Assembly (NCBI GenBank): GCA_025359185.1
Contig: JANYHF010000004.1
Coordinates: 1 to 64,000, forward strand
DNA: 64,000 nucleotides
Direction of reading: 5' to 3'
Source: Hyphomicrobiaceae bacterium
Lineage (GTDB): Bacteria; Pseudomonadota; Alphaproteobacteria; Rhizobiales; Hyphomicrobiaceae
The first letter of the stretch is position 1. The number at the start of each line of letters is the position of its first letter. This document shows positions 18,233 through 25,941 of this stretch, one piece after another. The notes beneath the pieces were generated by a model, which saw nothing but the letters and a program-made list of their open reading frames with translations, made no database searches and had not been told where the DNA came from. The translations under genes were made by a program, and so were the position numbers.

Positions 18233-18676
18233 ATGTACACCGAAAACGACGAATTTTGGAGGCGTAAATCCCTGGCTCAAATGAGCGCACAGGAATGGGA
18301 GAGTTTGTGTGACGGTTGCGGGCGCTGCTGCATGATCAAACTGGAGGACGAGGACACTGGCCAGATGCACCAGACCCGCCTCGCCTGCCAGCTTTTGGAC
18401 TGCGGATCCTGCCGCTGCCGGGACTACGAAAACCGCCACGCCACAGTGCCCGATTGCGTCGTTCTGACACCCGAAAATGCCGGCAATCTCACCTGGATGC
18501 CGGTGACTTGCGGCTACCGGCTGGTGGCCGAGGGCAAGGATCTGTTCTGGTGGCATCCCCTCCTCTCGGGCGACCCTGAGACGGTGCACCAGGCCGGGGT
18601 GTCGGTGAGGGGGTTTGCCCGCTCCGAAACGGGTGTGGCCGAGAAGAACTACTGGCGGTTCATTGCCAAGCCGTAA
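18233..18676 (+). CDS. YcgN-type (UPF0260) Cys-rich protein
   Basis: A 147-residue protein of the YkgJ/YcgN superfamily. The cysteine pattern is CDGCGRCC, then [20 protein letters not shown] and the [13 protein letters not shown] segment, which match E. coli YcgN along the whole length and suggest a zinc or iron-sulphur site. Its biochemical role is unknown. I chose the ATG at 18233 because the family begins at about this residue; an ATG at 18200 would add eleven residues. The gene is divergent from the penicillin-binding protein and appears monocistronic. Confidence 0.9.
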   Translation: MYTENDEFWRRKSLAQMSAQEWESLCDGCGRCCMIKLEDEDTGQMHQTRLACQLLDCGSCRCRDYENRHATVPDCVVLTPENAGNLTWMPVTCGYRLVAEGKDLFWWHPLLSGDPETVHQAGVSVRGFARSETGVAEKNYWRFIAKP

Positions 18677-18680
18677 GCGT

Positions 18681-18722
18681 TCATTCCGGTATCGTTCCCG
18701 CTCATTCCCGTATCATTCGCGA
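18681..18722. repeat. Two tandem copies of an imperfect 20-bp unit
   Basis: Two adjacent near-copies of TCATTCCGGTATCGTTCCCG follow the ycgN-type stop codon. Their origin is unclear; they could be decayed parts of an intergenic repeat. Confidence 0.55.
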
Positions 18723-18850
18723 CGATTGCCGGCGATTTGAAGTAAAACGAAGTATTTTCGAGTATTCGCAAGATTTCTGTTGACAGCGCGACGCTGTTGA
18801 GGCAGTATTCTGTCATACCCGGAAATTGGGCCGCAGCAAAAGAGCAGCCG

Positions 18851-18884
18851 CCCACTCCCCACTCCCCACTCCCCACTCCCCACT
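18851..18884. repeat. Heptanucleotide repeat, CCCCACT x about 5
   Basis: Five tandem units of CCCCACT (the first lacks one base) stand about 25 bases before the small frame at 18908. Such runs can slip during replication; a role in phase variation is possible but unproven. Confidence 0.85.
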
Positions 18885-18907
18885 TACCACATCGGAGCTC
18901 CCTCCCG

Positions 18908-19054
18908 ATGCGCACCTCCCCCAACGCGGGCGGACCTCCAGGTCTGCGCGCGCTCCTTGCCATGCACTACGAGCTGGCCGCGCTCCAGTTCCAGCTGGCG
19001 ATGGTCAAGTTCAAGTTCGCCCTGCAACGCCACTACAACGCTGCCCCTATCTGA
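18908..19054 (+). CDS. Small hypothetical protein, 48 residues
   Basis: A short frame MRTSPNAGGPPGLRALLAMH... whose second half is an amphipathic helix rich in Leu, Phe, Lys and Arg (LAMVKFKFALQRHYN). GGAG occurs about ten bases upstream. Similar short basic proteins are seen around phage-like regions of alphaproteobacteria, but I cannot name a family. It lies between a simple repeat and an immunity-like locus. The call rests mostly on the good frame and sensible composition. Confidence 0.4.
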   Translation: MRTSPNAGGPPGLRALLAMHYELAALQFQLAMVKFKFALQRHYNAAPI

Positions 19055-19362
19055 CCAATGGCGGCGGAAGGGTTGATACCAACAATCCCCAATGGGCCTA
19101 CACGTCTATCGAGGCCGAAAACGCCGTCAATCAGGTTCGGCAGCGCGGGGCCGATTGGCAGCCCAAGCCTGGCTTGTATGCCGATACACAAGGCGCAATC
19201 GAGGACAACATTGCCATCCGGCAAGAGGCCGAGGCGCGGCTTCGTTTCCAGATGGCCAACCGCATAGGTCACAACGGGCCGCCTGAGGACCCTTTCGACC
19301 CATCGACCATGTACTACGAAAACATTGACCCGCGGGGTAACTGCTCACCCCATACCCTATGA
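19051..19362 (+). pseudogene. Start-less ORF fragment before the Imm1-like gene
   Basis: The frame ending at 19362 reads like real protein for about 100 residues (ADWQPKPGLYADTQG, EDNIAIRQEAEARLRF, then a linker IGHNGPPED common in alphaproteobacteria), but no ATG or GTG with a ribosome site begins it. Upstream it runs into the CCCCACT repeat. It may be the remaining piece of a larger protein, perhaps a toxin, whose 5' part is lost. Its stop overlaps an ATG at 19359 of the immunity-like frame. Confidence 0.4.
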
Positions 19363-19412
19363 AGCCGCAGCGGTCGCGGCGCCAGCGGCGAGGGTTTGGG
19401 GTGAGCAGTTAC
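19337..19412. repeat. 21-bp inverted repeat across the Imm1-like gene start
   Basis: Arms 19337-19357 and 19392-19412 are complementary except for one base, with a 34-base GC-rich loop. The hairpin would include the ATG at 19359 and the GTG at 19401, so it may limit translation of the immunity-like gene, or mark a short inserted palindrome. Confidence 0.75.
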
Positions 19413-19907
19413 GAGTTATCGCCATACTTTCTGACCCAAAAGGGTAACGAGCGATGGTCTTCTGGGGGTAACGACTCTTGGGGGCTAGATATCGCCGGCC
19501 TCTATGGAACCGGTGATCTACCGGTTTACGGCAGTACGGGCCCAGCAGGGATCGGTTCGCGCGTCGAGGCGCATCTGTTGATGTGTGGCAATCCTGATTT
19601 TGGCGTACTCCTTTATTACCGTAAATATGGCGGCGGCTATGCCGATCACCATTATTCGTTAGGCGACCTCTCAATGCTAAATGTATGGGTTCGGACGAAA
19701 CATAGCGATCTAAATCCCGTTGGCCTCTATATCCCTTTCCGAGATGCGTGGCCTGCCGTGCAAGAATTCATGGACACGGATGGGGAATTGCCAAAATGCA
19801 TCAAGTGGATCAACGGGAGTGATCTGCCGTCAAATGCCTTTCCAGATCGCAGCAACCTCAGCTTCAACAACCTCAAAGCCATCAACGACAGGCCGTCGGG
19901 CGGGTAA
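19401..19907 (+). CDS. Imm1-like immunity protein
   Basis: A protein of about 168 residues. Its C-terminal half (LLYYRKYGGGYADHHYSLGD, PVGLYIPFRDAWPAVQEFMD, GELPKCIKWI, SDLPSNAFPD) resembles Imm1-type immunity proteins, which neutralise toxins of polymorphic or contact-dependent systems. I could not run a profile search, so the family call is from memory. GTG at 19401 has GAGGG six bases upstream; an ATG at 19359 would add 14 basic residues and overlap the preceding frame. No intact toxin gene is nearby, so it would be an orphan. Confidence is moderate. Confidence 0.55.
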   Translation: MSSYELSPYFLTQKGNERWSSGGNDSWGLDIAGLYGTGDLPVYGSTGPAGIGSRVEAHLLMCGNPDFGVLLYYRKYGGGYADHHYSLGDLSMLNVWVRTKHSDLNPVGLYIPFRDAWPAVQEFMDTDGELPKCIKWINGSDLPSNAFPDRSNLSFNNLKAINDRPSGG

Positions 19908-20222
19908 AGAGGAAGCATCCTGGCCAAGTGCACCCGGCGCGCCACGACACTTCGTTGCAGGAGTTTCGGCTGCATGACAAGCCAGTGCAGACAAATTCGA
20001 CTTCGCAAAGTGGCGAAGACGGTGCCATTCCAGCCTTGACGGCGTTTTGGCCAATCGAAATCGGCTTCCCGCTGGACGCATTCCCGCATCCGCACGATCC
20101 AAACATCATCGCCATCAACGACTGATCTGCCGGCGGAGTGATCTCGTCTGTCTCTCCGCACGTCCCTCAGACCCCAAAACCCTGTCATACCGCCGGGCAA
20201 ATATACCAACCCATCAAGTTCT
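19908..20222. other. Region without a confident gene
   Basis: A 65-residue frame with a GTG start (19928-20125) ends with a protein-like stretch (PALTAFWPIEIGFPLDAF) and could be a short gene or the tail of a lost one. No ribosome site or family supports it. Confidence 0.3.
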
Positions 20223-20364
20223 GTCATCCCGGATGCGCTGCAGCAGTCTTCATGGTGCGGCGCGGTTCCGGGATCTTGTTCGCGGCTCTGGGCCCTGTTG
20301 GAACCACAAGATCCCGCGTCTGCGGTGCACCGAAGAAGAATCGCTGCACCGCGCTTGGGATGAC
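20223..20364. repeat. About 140-bp palindromic intergenic element
   Basis: Outer arms starting GTCATCCCGGATGCGCTGC (20223) and ending with the imperfect complement at 20364 enclose inner arms around GGGATCTTGT and ACAAGATCCC. The GTCATCCC...GGGATGAC ends are those of repeats common between genes in rhizobia. Confidence 0.75.
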
Positions 20365-20455
20365 GAGTTCGTGTTTTTGATCGCCGGTATCACGCCACGC
20401 CCGGACTTGCCGCGGCCCTCCAGGGGCACAAACCACACTCTCCCGCACCGCGATC

Positions 20456-20494
20456 TCTGGATGACCGGGGCATTCCCGGCTATGACGTTGAGGT
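20456..20494. repeat. Short REP-like hairpin
   Basis: A short palindrome (CCGGGGCATTCCCGG core flanked by GGATGA and TATGACG) follows the 140-bp element and sits about 50 bases before the terminase small subunit gene. It resembles the GGATGCCCGGG...CCGGGCATGAC type of rhizobial repeat. Confidence 0.5.
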
Positions 20495-20544
20495 GTAGGC
20501 GGAGCGATCACCCACCCCTCCCAAAAAACCCCGCGAGCCCCGTC

Positions 20545-21021
20545 ATGTCCCGTGTTCTGCCAGCCAATTGGGCGCGCGCCGAGCGCCTGTATTTCGAGGG
20601 CGCAACCCACCTCACAGCCATCGCCGCAGACTGCACGATGAGCGTGGGCACCCTGCGCAAGCGCGCCAGAGAGCGCAACTGGCCGCCCTTCTACAGCAAA
20701 CTCGAAATCAGCAGCGGCACCTCCGAGCGCGCCACCTTGCGCCGGATCATCGTCAAGAAACTTGTTCACCTGGAGAAACGCATGGACCAGCCCGATACCG
20801 ACACCGCCACCGACAGCGAGCGGGGTTCGCGCGAATACGCATCATTGCTGACGTCGGTTGAAAAGATCGATGGCAAGGAAGCAACCTGGCGCGGCGCGGT
20901 GATCAGCGATACCGCCAGCATCACCGCCCAGGAGGCGCAGCCCGGTCAGAGCCAGGTCGCGCAATGGCGCATCGAGCTCGCCGAGCGCATCACGCGGTTG
21001 ACCATCCGTCAGAAAACATAG
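20545..21021 (+). CDS. Terminase small subunit-like protein (GTA g1)
   Basis: A 158-residue protein with an N-terminal helix-turn-helix (HLTAIAADCTMSVGTLRKRA) and a helical C-terminus. Its position before the large terminase in an RcGTA-type cluster, and the HTH, fit the small terminase that loads DNA for packaging. In gene transfer agents this subunit lacks strict site recognition so that random host DNA is packaged; that is family knowledge, not visible here. The ATG at 20545 is preferred; a much longer frame from 20047 would run through the palindromic repeats. Confidence 0.75.
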   Translation: MSRVLPANWARAERLYFEGATHLTAIAADCTMSVGTLRKRARERNWPPFYSKLEISSGTSERATLRRIIVKKLVHLEKRMDQPDTDTATDSERGSREYASLLTSVEKIDGKEATWRGAVISDTASITAQEAQPGQSQVAQWRIELAERITRLTIRQKT

Positions 21022-21110
21022 CGTATACCTCCTGATCGCCACGGCCACCCACTCATCGTCCAGCCACCGCTTGAGGGTGCGCCCGGTTGGCCCGGCGCGA
21101 CGCCGCCCTC

Positions 21111-21224
21111 ATGGGCGAGCGGCCCGACTGTATGGCCTGGGTTTCCGCAAGCGACCTGCCCAAGGACACGTTCCCTGATCCCGGCACCAAGCCCGTGACC
21201 AAGATCGTACCCGGCGGGCGATAG
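21111..21224 (+). pseudogene. C-terminal remnant of an Imm1-like gene
   Basis: A 37-residue frame reads GERPDCMAWVSASDLPKDTFPD..., which matches the end of the Imm1-like protein at 19.9 kb (GELPKCIKWINGSDLPSNAFPD). A stop codon 39 bases upstream shows that the rest of the gene is missing. It stands in the 243-base gap between small and large terminase genes, which otherwise holds nothing recognisable. Confidence 0.5.
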
Positions 21225-21264
21225 CCAAACCACACGGCCAGAGGCGCCGGACAAGGAGCCTCAC

Positions 21265-22719
21265 ATGCCCAGTTACGCTGATGACGCCGTATTCCAGAAC
21301 TTGATCGACGCCGCCAGACTTGGCAGTCTCCCCGATGCCATCGCGAGGTTGAGCGAACCCGAAGGGATGAGCCTTTTGTTCAATTGGCGGCACTGGGCGC
21401 GCCAAGACCAACTGCCGCCTGAGGCCCGCGACTGGGCCGTTACGCAGCCGTCGCCCCAAGTCCTCGCGCCTGGCGGCCGGCTCCCCGAAGGGGAGTCGCC
21501 AGGCGCCGACAAAGACCACACTCCCGGCGCCAAGGCGCCCGGAGACTGGCGCACCTGGCTGCTGCTCGGCGGACGCGGCTCTGGCAAGACGCGCGCGGGC
21601 GCCGAATGGGTGCGGGCGCAGGCGCTTGGCCTCAGCCCTTTGGCGCGCGTCGCCGTCGGCCGGATCGCGCTGATCGGCGAGAGTATCAACGATGTGCGCT
21701 CGGTGATGGTCGAGGGTATCTCGGGTCTGATGGCCATCCATGCTCCCGATGAGCGGCCGGCGTATGAACCGTCCAAGCGGCAACTGATCTGGCCCAATGG
21801 TGCCATCGCGCAGCTGTTTTCGGCCGAGGACCCCGACGGCCTTCGCGGACCGCAGTTCGGCGCGGCGTGGTGTGACGAAATCGCCAAATGGCGGTATGCA
21901 GAGAAAACCTGGGACATGCTGCAATTCGCGCTGCGCTTAGGTGAGCAGCCGCGCCAAGTGGTGACGACGACGCCAAGGCCGATTGCGCTGCTGAAGCGCA
22001 TCCTGGCCGACGCGGCAACCGTCATTGGACGCTCACGCACTATCGACAACGCGCTTAATCTGTCGCCGGACTTTATCCGCGACATGCAATCGCGCTACGG
22101 CGCCAGCGCCCTCGGCCGCCAGGAATTACAAGGTGAACTGATCGAGGATCGCAGCGATTCGCTGTGGAAACGTGAAGGCTTCGAGCGAACCCGCGTGACC
22201 GGGATGCCGCCCCTGAAACGCATCGTGGTTGCAGTTGATCCGCCTGTGAGCACGGGCGCCAAGGCTGATGCCTGTGGAATCGTCGTCGCCGGTGTTGCCG
22301 CCGATGGCCGGGGCTATGTGCTCGCCGACCGCACGCTTGCTGGCCATGCGCCAACCATCTGGGCCGCAGCCGCCGTCGCCGCCTTCCACGAGTTCGAAGC
22401 CGACCGCATCGTCGCTGAGGTCAATCAGGGTGGCGATCTGGTGGAAGAGGTGATCCGGCAGGTCGATCAGGGTGCACCTGTTCGCAAAGTCCGGGCGACG
22501 CGTGGCAAAGCCATTCGCGCCGAGCCAGTCGCCGCTTTGTACGAACGCGGATTGATTTCGCATGTGGGCACTTTTGCCGCGCTCGAAGACCAGATGTGCG
22601 ACTTCGGTCCCGCTGGGCTATCGACGGGCCGAAGCCCCGACCGCATGGACGCGCTGGTCTGGGCCCTGACGGACCTGATGCTGACGAAAGCCGGCGAGCC
22701 GCGCGTCCGGGTGGTGTGA
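21265..22719 (+). CDS. terL: Terminase large subunit (GTA g2)
   Basis: A 484-residue packaging motor. Walker A GGRGSGKT is at residues 102-109 in the ATPase half; the acidic Walker B-like GAAWCDEIAKW follows; the nuclease half starts near IVVAVDPPVSTGAKADACG and ends with SPDRMDALVWAL. It pumps and cuts DNA at the portal. Residues about 66-93 are an odd Gly/Pro-rich insert encoded by a palindrome (see finding). A good match to RcGTA-type large terminases in length and order. The ATG follows AAGGAG. Confidence 0.95.
   Translation: MPSYADDAVFQNLIDAARLGSLPDAIARLSEPEGMSLLFNWRHWARQDQLPPEARDWAVTQPSPQVLAPGGRLPEGESPGADKDHTPGAKAPGDWRTWLLLGGRGSGKTRAGAEWVRAQALGLSPLARVAVGRIALIGESINDVRSVMVEGISGLMAIHAPDERPAYEPSKRQLIWPNGAIAQLFSAEDPDGLRGPQFGAAWCDEIAKWRYAEKTWDMLQFALRLGEQPRQVVTTTPRPIALLKRILADAATVIGRSRTIDNALNLSPDFIRDMQSRYGASALGRQELQGELIEDRSDSLWKREGFERTRVTGMPPLKRIVVAVDPPVSTGAKADACGIVVAGVAADGRGYVLADRTLAGHAPTIWAAAAVAAFHEFEADRIVAEVNQGGDLVEEVIRQVDQGAPVRKVRATRGKAIRAEPVAALYERGLISHVGTFAALEDQMCDFGPAGLSTGRSPDRMDALVWALTDLMLTKAGEPRVRVV
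21466..21506. repeat. In-frame palindrome within the large terminase gene
   Basis: Arms GCGCCTGGCG (21466-21475) and CGCCAGGCGC (21497-21506), with an inner CTCCCC/GGGGAG stem, form a strong hairpin inside coding sequence. It encodes a Gly/Pro-rich segment just ahead of the Walker A motif. Confidence 0.7.
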
Positions 22720-22720
22720 C

Positions 22721-22815
22721 CCCTAGGGTGGGCTTGAGCCCTTCGGCAATGCCCACCGCGTCACGCGATGCAGATTTGGCCATGGTGGGCTTCGCCAAAA
22801 GCCTCGGCACCACCC
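22721..22815. repeat. TAGGGTGG-type palindromic repeat, degenerate
   Basis: Starts with CTAGGGTGGGC and ends with CACCACCCCA, with an internal GGTGGGC/GCCCACC hairpin. It fills the gap between large terminase and portal genes and resembles the repeats at 58451 and 59358. Confidence 0.5.
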
Positions 22816-22832
22816 CACAAAGGATCTCCACC

Positions 22833-24050
22833 ATGCCCACCTTCCTCTCCCGCTTGGCGCGTGCTGCCCGCTTTCATCCATCCGTACCCACCGTTATTCC
22901 ACCCGAAGCCAAGATGAGCGCCGCCGGCCCCATCATCGCGCTGCAATACCAGCGTCAGCCGGTCTGGAGCCCGCGCGATTATGCGGCATTCGCGCGTGAA
23001 GGCTTCATGCAGAACCCGGTGGTCTACCGGAGTGTACGCATGATCGCCGAGGCGGCGACCACTGTTCCGTTCACGCTGTTTTCCGGCAACCAGGAGATCG
23101 ACGATCACCCGCTGCTTGATCTGCTGCGCCAGCCCAACCCGCTGCAATGCCAGCCGGATCTGCTGGAGGCCTGGTACGGCTTCCTGCTGGTTTCTGGCAA
23201 TGCCTATCTGGAGGCGGTTGCCGTCGGCTCCGATATCAGAGAGCTCCATGTGTTGCGCCCGGACCGCATGAGTATAGTACCGGGTACGGATGGCTGGCCT
23301 GCCTCCTACGACTACACCGTCAACGGACATTCCGTCAGCTTCTCGGGCGACGCCGTGCCGGGCGTACGCCAGATCAAGCACATGGCGTTGTTCCACCCGG
23401 CCAATGACTATTACGGTATGTCCCCCATTGAAGCCGCGGCCACGGCGATCGATATCCACAATGCGGCCAGCGCCTGGAACAAGGCGATGCTGGACAACTC
23501 CGCGCTGCCGTCGGGCGCGTTGGTCTACAATGCCGGCGACCGTCAGCTGACGGCGGAACAATATGGGCGGTTGAAATCGGAGCTGGAAGCCAGCTTTCAG
23601 GGCGCGCGCAACGCCGGCCGGCCGATGCTGCTGGAAGGCGGCCTCGACTGGCGCGCCATGTCGATGAGCCCAAAAGATATGGATTTCATTGAGAGTAAGC
23701 GCGCCGCCGCCCGCGACATCGCGCTGGCTCTGGGTGTTCCCCCGATGCTGGTTGGTATCCCCGGTGATACGACGCACGCGAATTACGCCGAAGCCAACCG
23801 AAGCTTTTGGCGGCACACGGTGCTGCCCTTGGCGACGCGCACCTTGAAGGCGCTGTCGGGCTGGCTCGGCCCCGCCTATGGCGGCGGCCTGGAGCTGCGC
23901 GCGGACCTCGACGCCGTGGAGGCACTGAGCCCCGAGCGCGATGCCCTGTGGTCGCGGCTCAACGCGGCGGCGTTCCTCACCGACGACGAAAAGCGCGCGG
24001 CGGCCGGGTATGGGGGGAAGGGGGCAAATCAAAGCGCGGAGGTCACCTGA
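22833..24050 (+). CDS. Phage portal protein, HK97 family (GTA g3)
   Basis: A 405-residue portal subunit; twelve copies form the ring through which DNA enters the head. Recognisable segments are NPVVYRSVRMIAEAATTVPF, LVSGNAYLEAV, AASAWNKAMLDNSALPSGAL and ALGVPPMLVGIPGD. AAAGGAT precedes the ATG at 22833. A longer frame from 22596 overlaps the terminase and is not used. Order and length agree with RcGTA g3. Confidence 0.95.
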   Translation: MPTFLSRLARAARFHPSVPTVIPPEAKMSAAGPIIALQYQRQPVWSPRDYAAFAREGFMQNPVVYRSVRMIAEAATTVPFTLFSGNQEIDDHPLLDLLRQPNPLQCQPDLLEAWYGFLLVSGNAYLEAVAVGSDIRELHVLRPDRMSIVPGTDGWPASYDYTVNGHSVSFSGDAVPGVRQIKHMALFHPANDYYGMSPIEAAATAIDIHNAASAWNKAMLDNSALPSGALVYNAGDRQLTAEQYGRLKSELEASFQGARNAGRPMLLEGGLDWRAMSMSPKDMDFIESKRAAARDIALALGVPPMLVGIPGDTTHANYAEANRSFWRHTVLPLATRTLKALSGWLGPAYGGGLELRADLDAVEALSPERDALWSRLNAAAFLTDDEKRAAAGYGGKGANQSAEVT

Positions 24051-24080
24051 GAAACACGTTTCAACCAGTTTCAGCCAAGG

Positions 24081-24293
24081 TTGCCTGCCGGAGCGATTGG
24101 CGGCGGACGGCGGTCAGGTGGTGATGGCGACTACGCTCCGCCGGCAGAGGTTCGGCCAGATCAGGCAGGTTGGCACGATTTCCTTTCTCACGTCAACGAG
24201 GTATGTTCCCCGGCGCTCCAATGCGATGGTTCCAATATGAGAGAGTATCTGTCACGCTTCGCCATTATCAAGGACCGGAATCATGGCCGTTAA
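24081..24293 (+). pseudogene. Possible toxin C-terminal remnant
   Basis: This frame has only a TTG start and begins just after the portal stop. Its last 45 residues (DQAGWHDFLSHVNEVCSPAL, MREYLSRFAIIKDRN) look protein-like and resemble the kind of short charged tail found at ends of polymorphic toxins, but I cannot assign a family. Its stop overlaps the ATG of the next gene by eleven bases. Low confidence. Confidence 0.3.
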
Positions 24294-24771
24294 AGGGTGC
24301 AGGCATATTGCATTGATCTTGCTTATGACTGCGCTCGGAACCGAGATTGTGATTGATCTGGCCTTGGCTGGGAGTGGAATAACGATGCAAAAAATATCGA
24401 CAATGATGTTCATGATGGACATAAAAGTAAATCCGGGTATGCAGCAGAAATTCTTTAACGCACTTGGATTATTCTCCAAGAAGAATGGATTCAAATTGGA
24501 CTTGGTCGAAATGCCTCCTGACGAGGGGTGCATCAGTGTGATTTTGGCCGGAGACGACATTGTGCTCGACGGAATCAGCGAGTTGGGCGGTCCGGATGGA
24601 GCCTGCAATCCGATGTCGCATCAAATCTCTGTAAATACCAATTTCTACAAAGGTGCGGTCTTGAAAGGCAACGACGATGCGATCCGCGCGATTGCAAGGA
24701 GAGTTGCCGGCGAGTTCAAGGCTGAGGTCGAAGCGTCGGCAACCGTTGCCGTCCGGCCGCAGAAGAATTGA
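24283..24771 (+). CDS. Hypothetical exported protein inserted in the GTA cluster
   Basis: A 162-residue protein with a signal-like N-terminus (residues about 8-28 hydrophobic, then LALAGSG). The mature part has the segments MDIKVNPGMQQKFFNALGLF and MPPDEGCISVILAGDDIVLD; two Cys residues could pair. No family was recognised. It is AT-richer than its neighbours and lies between the portal and protease genes, which are usually almost adjacent in such clusters. This points to a later insertion. A role as cargo, for example an immunity or periplasmic stress protein, is guesswork. Confidence 0.6.
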   Translation: MAVKGCRHIALILLMTALGTEIVIDLALAGSGITMQKISTMMFMMDIKVNPGMQQKFFNALGLFSKKNGFKLDLVEMPPDEGCISVILAGDDIVLDGISELGGPDGACNPMSHQISVNTNFYKGAVLKGNDDAIRAIARRVAGEFKAEVEASATVAVRPQKN

Positions 24772-24784
24772 GCAACCCTAAAAA

Positions 24785-25090
24785 ATGACAGACATCCGGT
24801 CGCCGCAATCGTTTATCAAGATGTGCAAGGAACTGCGAATCGATCCTGCAATATTGGTGGATATAGGACTGTCCATTGAGCAATGGGCGGTTCGCGAGAC
24901 GCGGCAAAGTGAGGTGCCTGAGATGAACCGCGTCATCGAAGATTTGCTGACTGCCGGTTAGTCGCCCGAGGAGTACTTCGACTGGTGGGATACGCTGTCA
25001 GTGGGATTTCATTTCAATGAACCTGACGGAGTCGTCGACGTCCTGCGAAAATTGCAAATTGAATTGCAAGTACCTCGAATTTTGCCCTGA
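24785..25090 (+). pseudogene. Small gene with in-frame amber stop
   Basis: From ATG 24785 a 58-residue frame ends in TAG at 24959-24961. The same frame continues sensibly for 42 more codons (SPEEYFDWWDTLSVGFHFNE ...) to a TGA at 25090. The join (DLLTAG-stop-SPEEYFDWW) reads like one protein of about 100 residues broken by a single point change, or a short gene followed by unrelated sequence. No family was recognised. Confidence 0.4.
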
Positions 25091-25121
25091 CCCAGACGAA
25101 GAGGACGCCAACTCTAAATAG
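25017..25121 (+). CDS. Possible 34-residue Cys-rich miniprotein
   Basis: A short ATG frame overlapping the previous one encodes four cysteines spaced C-x2-C-x3-C-x5-C and an acidic end (PDPDEEDANSK). It has no convincing ribosome site. It could be a metal-binding miniprotein or chance. Confidence 0.25.
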   Translation: MNLTESSTSCENCKLNCKYLEFCPDPDEEDANSK

Positions 25122-25353
25122 CACGAGTGGGGCCGCAGGGCCAACATACTTACTGCTTCCACGGCTCGCGAACTTCATCCAATTGATCAATCGCCCGAAA
25201 TAAGATTTCTCGACGAGCTGCTCGCCGGGCGCCAGAGCCCGGGCACGGTTCTCCCGTGAGCTGCGGAATCGTCTGGCGGGTTAGCAAAAGCCCGTCTCGG
25301 CCATCTGTAGACCCCACTTTCCCCGCGTCCACCCCAACCCTGGAGCCCCCTCC
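25122..25353. other. Region upstream of the prohead protease gene
   Basis: No supported gene on either strand. Short minus-strand frames occur here but lack starts and family resemblance. Confidence 0.4.
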
Positions 25354-25926
25354 ATGCACGCTCCCCCTTTGCTTCCCGCACTTGCGCCCATCGAAACCAA
25401 GCGCGCCCGCCTGGACCTCACTTCAGTCGCTGCCACCGGCAGTTTCGAGGGCTATGCCAGCTTGTTCAACGTCGAGGATCTCTCCCATGACGTCATCCTC
25501 CCCGGCGCCTTCGTCACCTCTCTTGCCCGGCGGGGCGCAGGCGGCATCAAGCTTCTGTTCCAGCATGACCCGGCTGAGCCCATCGGTGTGTGGACGGACA
25601 TTGCCGAAGACGCGCGTGGGCTGAAAGTGCGTGGGCAGCTCACACTCGAAGTTGCCCGAGCGCGTGAAGTTCTGGCGCTGATGCAGGCGGGTGCCCTCGA
25701 AGGTCTATCCATCGGTTTTCGCTCTGAAAAAGCCGCCCGAGATCCGCGCTCGGGCATCCGCCGCCTCAGCAAGATCGACCTCTGGGAGATCTCCATCGTC
25801 ACCTTTCCCATGCAGCCGGGTGCACGCATCAGCGCCGTCAAATCCGCCTCAGACACCAGGGAGGCCGCCGCCATCATGCGCCGCACCGCCCGGCGCCTGT
25901 ACGCCCTTAGCCGAAACCATCAGTAG
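25354..25926 (+). CDS. HK97-type prohead protease (GTA g4)
   Basis: A 190-residue serine protease of the U35 type that matures the capsid. His71 in LLFQHDPAEPIGVW and Ser119 in LEGLSIGF are the expected catalytic residues. SFEGYASLFNVEDLSHDVIL is the usual N-terminal signature. The gene is followed 15 bases later by the major capsid gene, as in RcGTA. Confidence 0.93.
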   Translation: MHAPPLLPALAPIETKRARLDLTSVAATGSFEGYASLFNVEDLSHDVILPGAFVTSLARRGAGGIKLLFQHDPAEPIGVWTDIAEDARGLKVRGQLTLEVARAREVLALMQAGALEGLSIGFRSEKAARDPRSGIRRLSKIDLWEISIVTFPMQPGARISAVKSASDTREAAAIMRRTARRLYALSRNHQ

Positions 25927-25941
25927 CAAGACGAGGACAGC

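Noticed and set aside
18851-18884. CRISPR array
   Set aside because: Seven-base tandem units without spacers; simple repeat only. No cas genes in the window.
22761-24032. 423-residue minus-strand ORF
   Set aside because: Antisense to the portal gene; no domain seen.
24959-24961. Amber codon read as pyrrolysine or selenocysteine-like recoding
   Set aside because: No supporting element or system is visible; a plain nonsense mutation or true stop is simpler.
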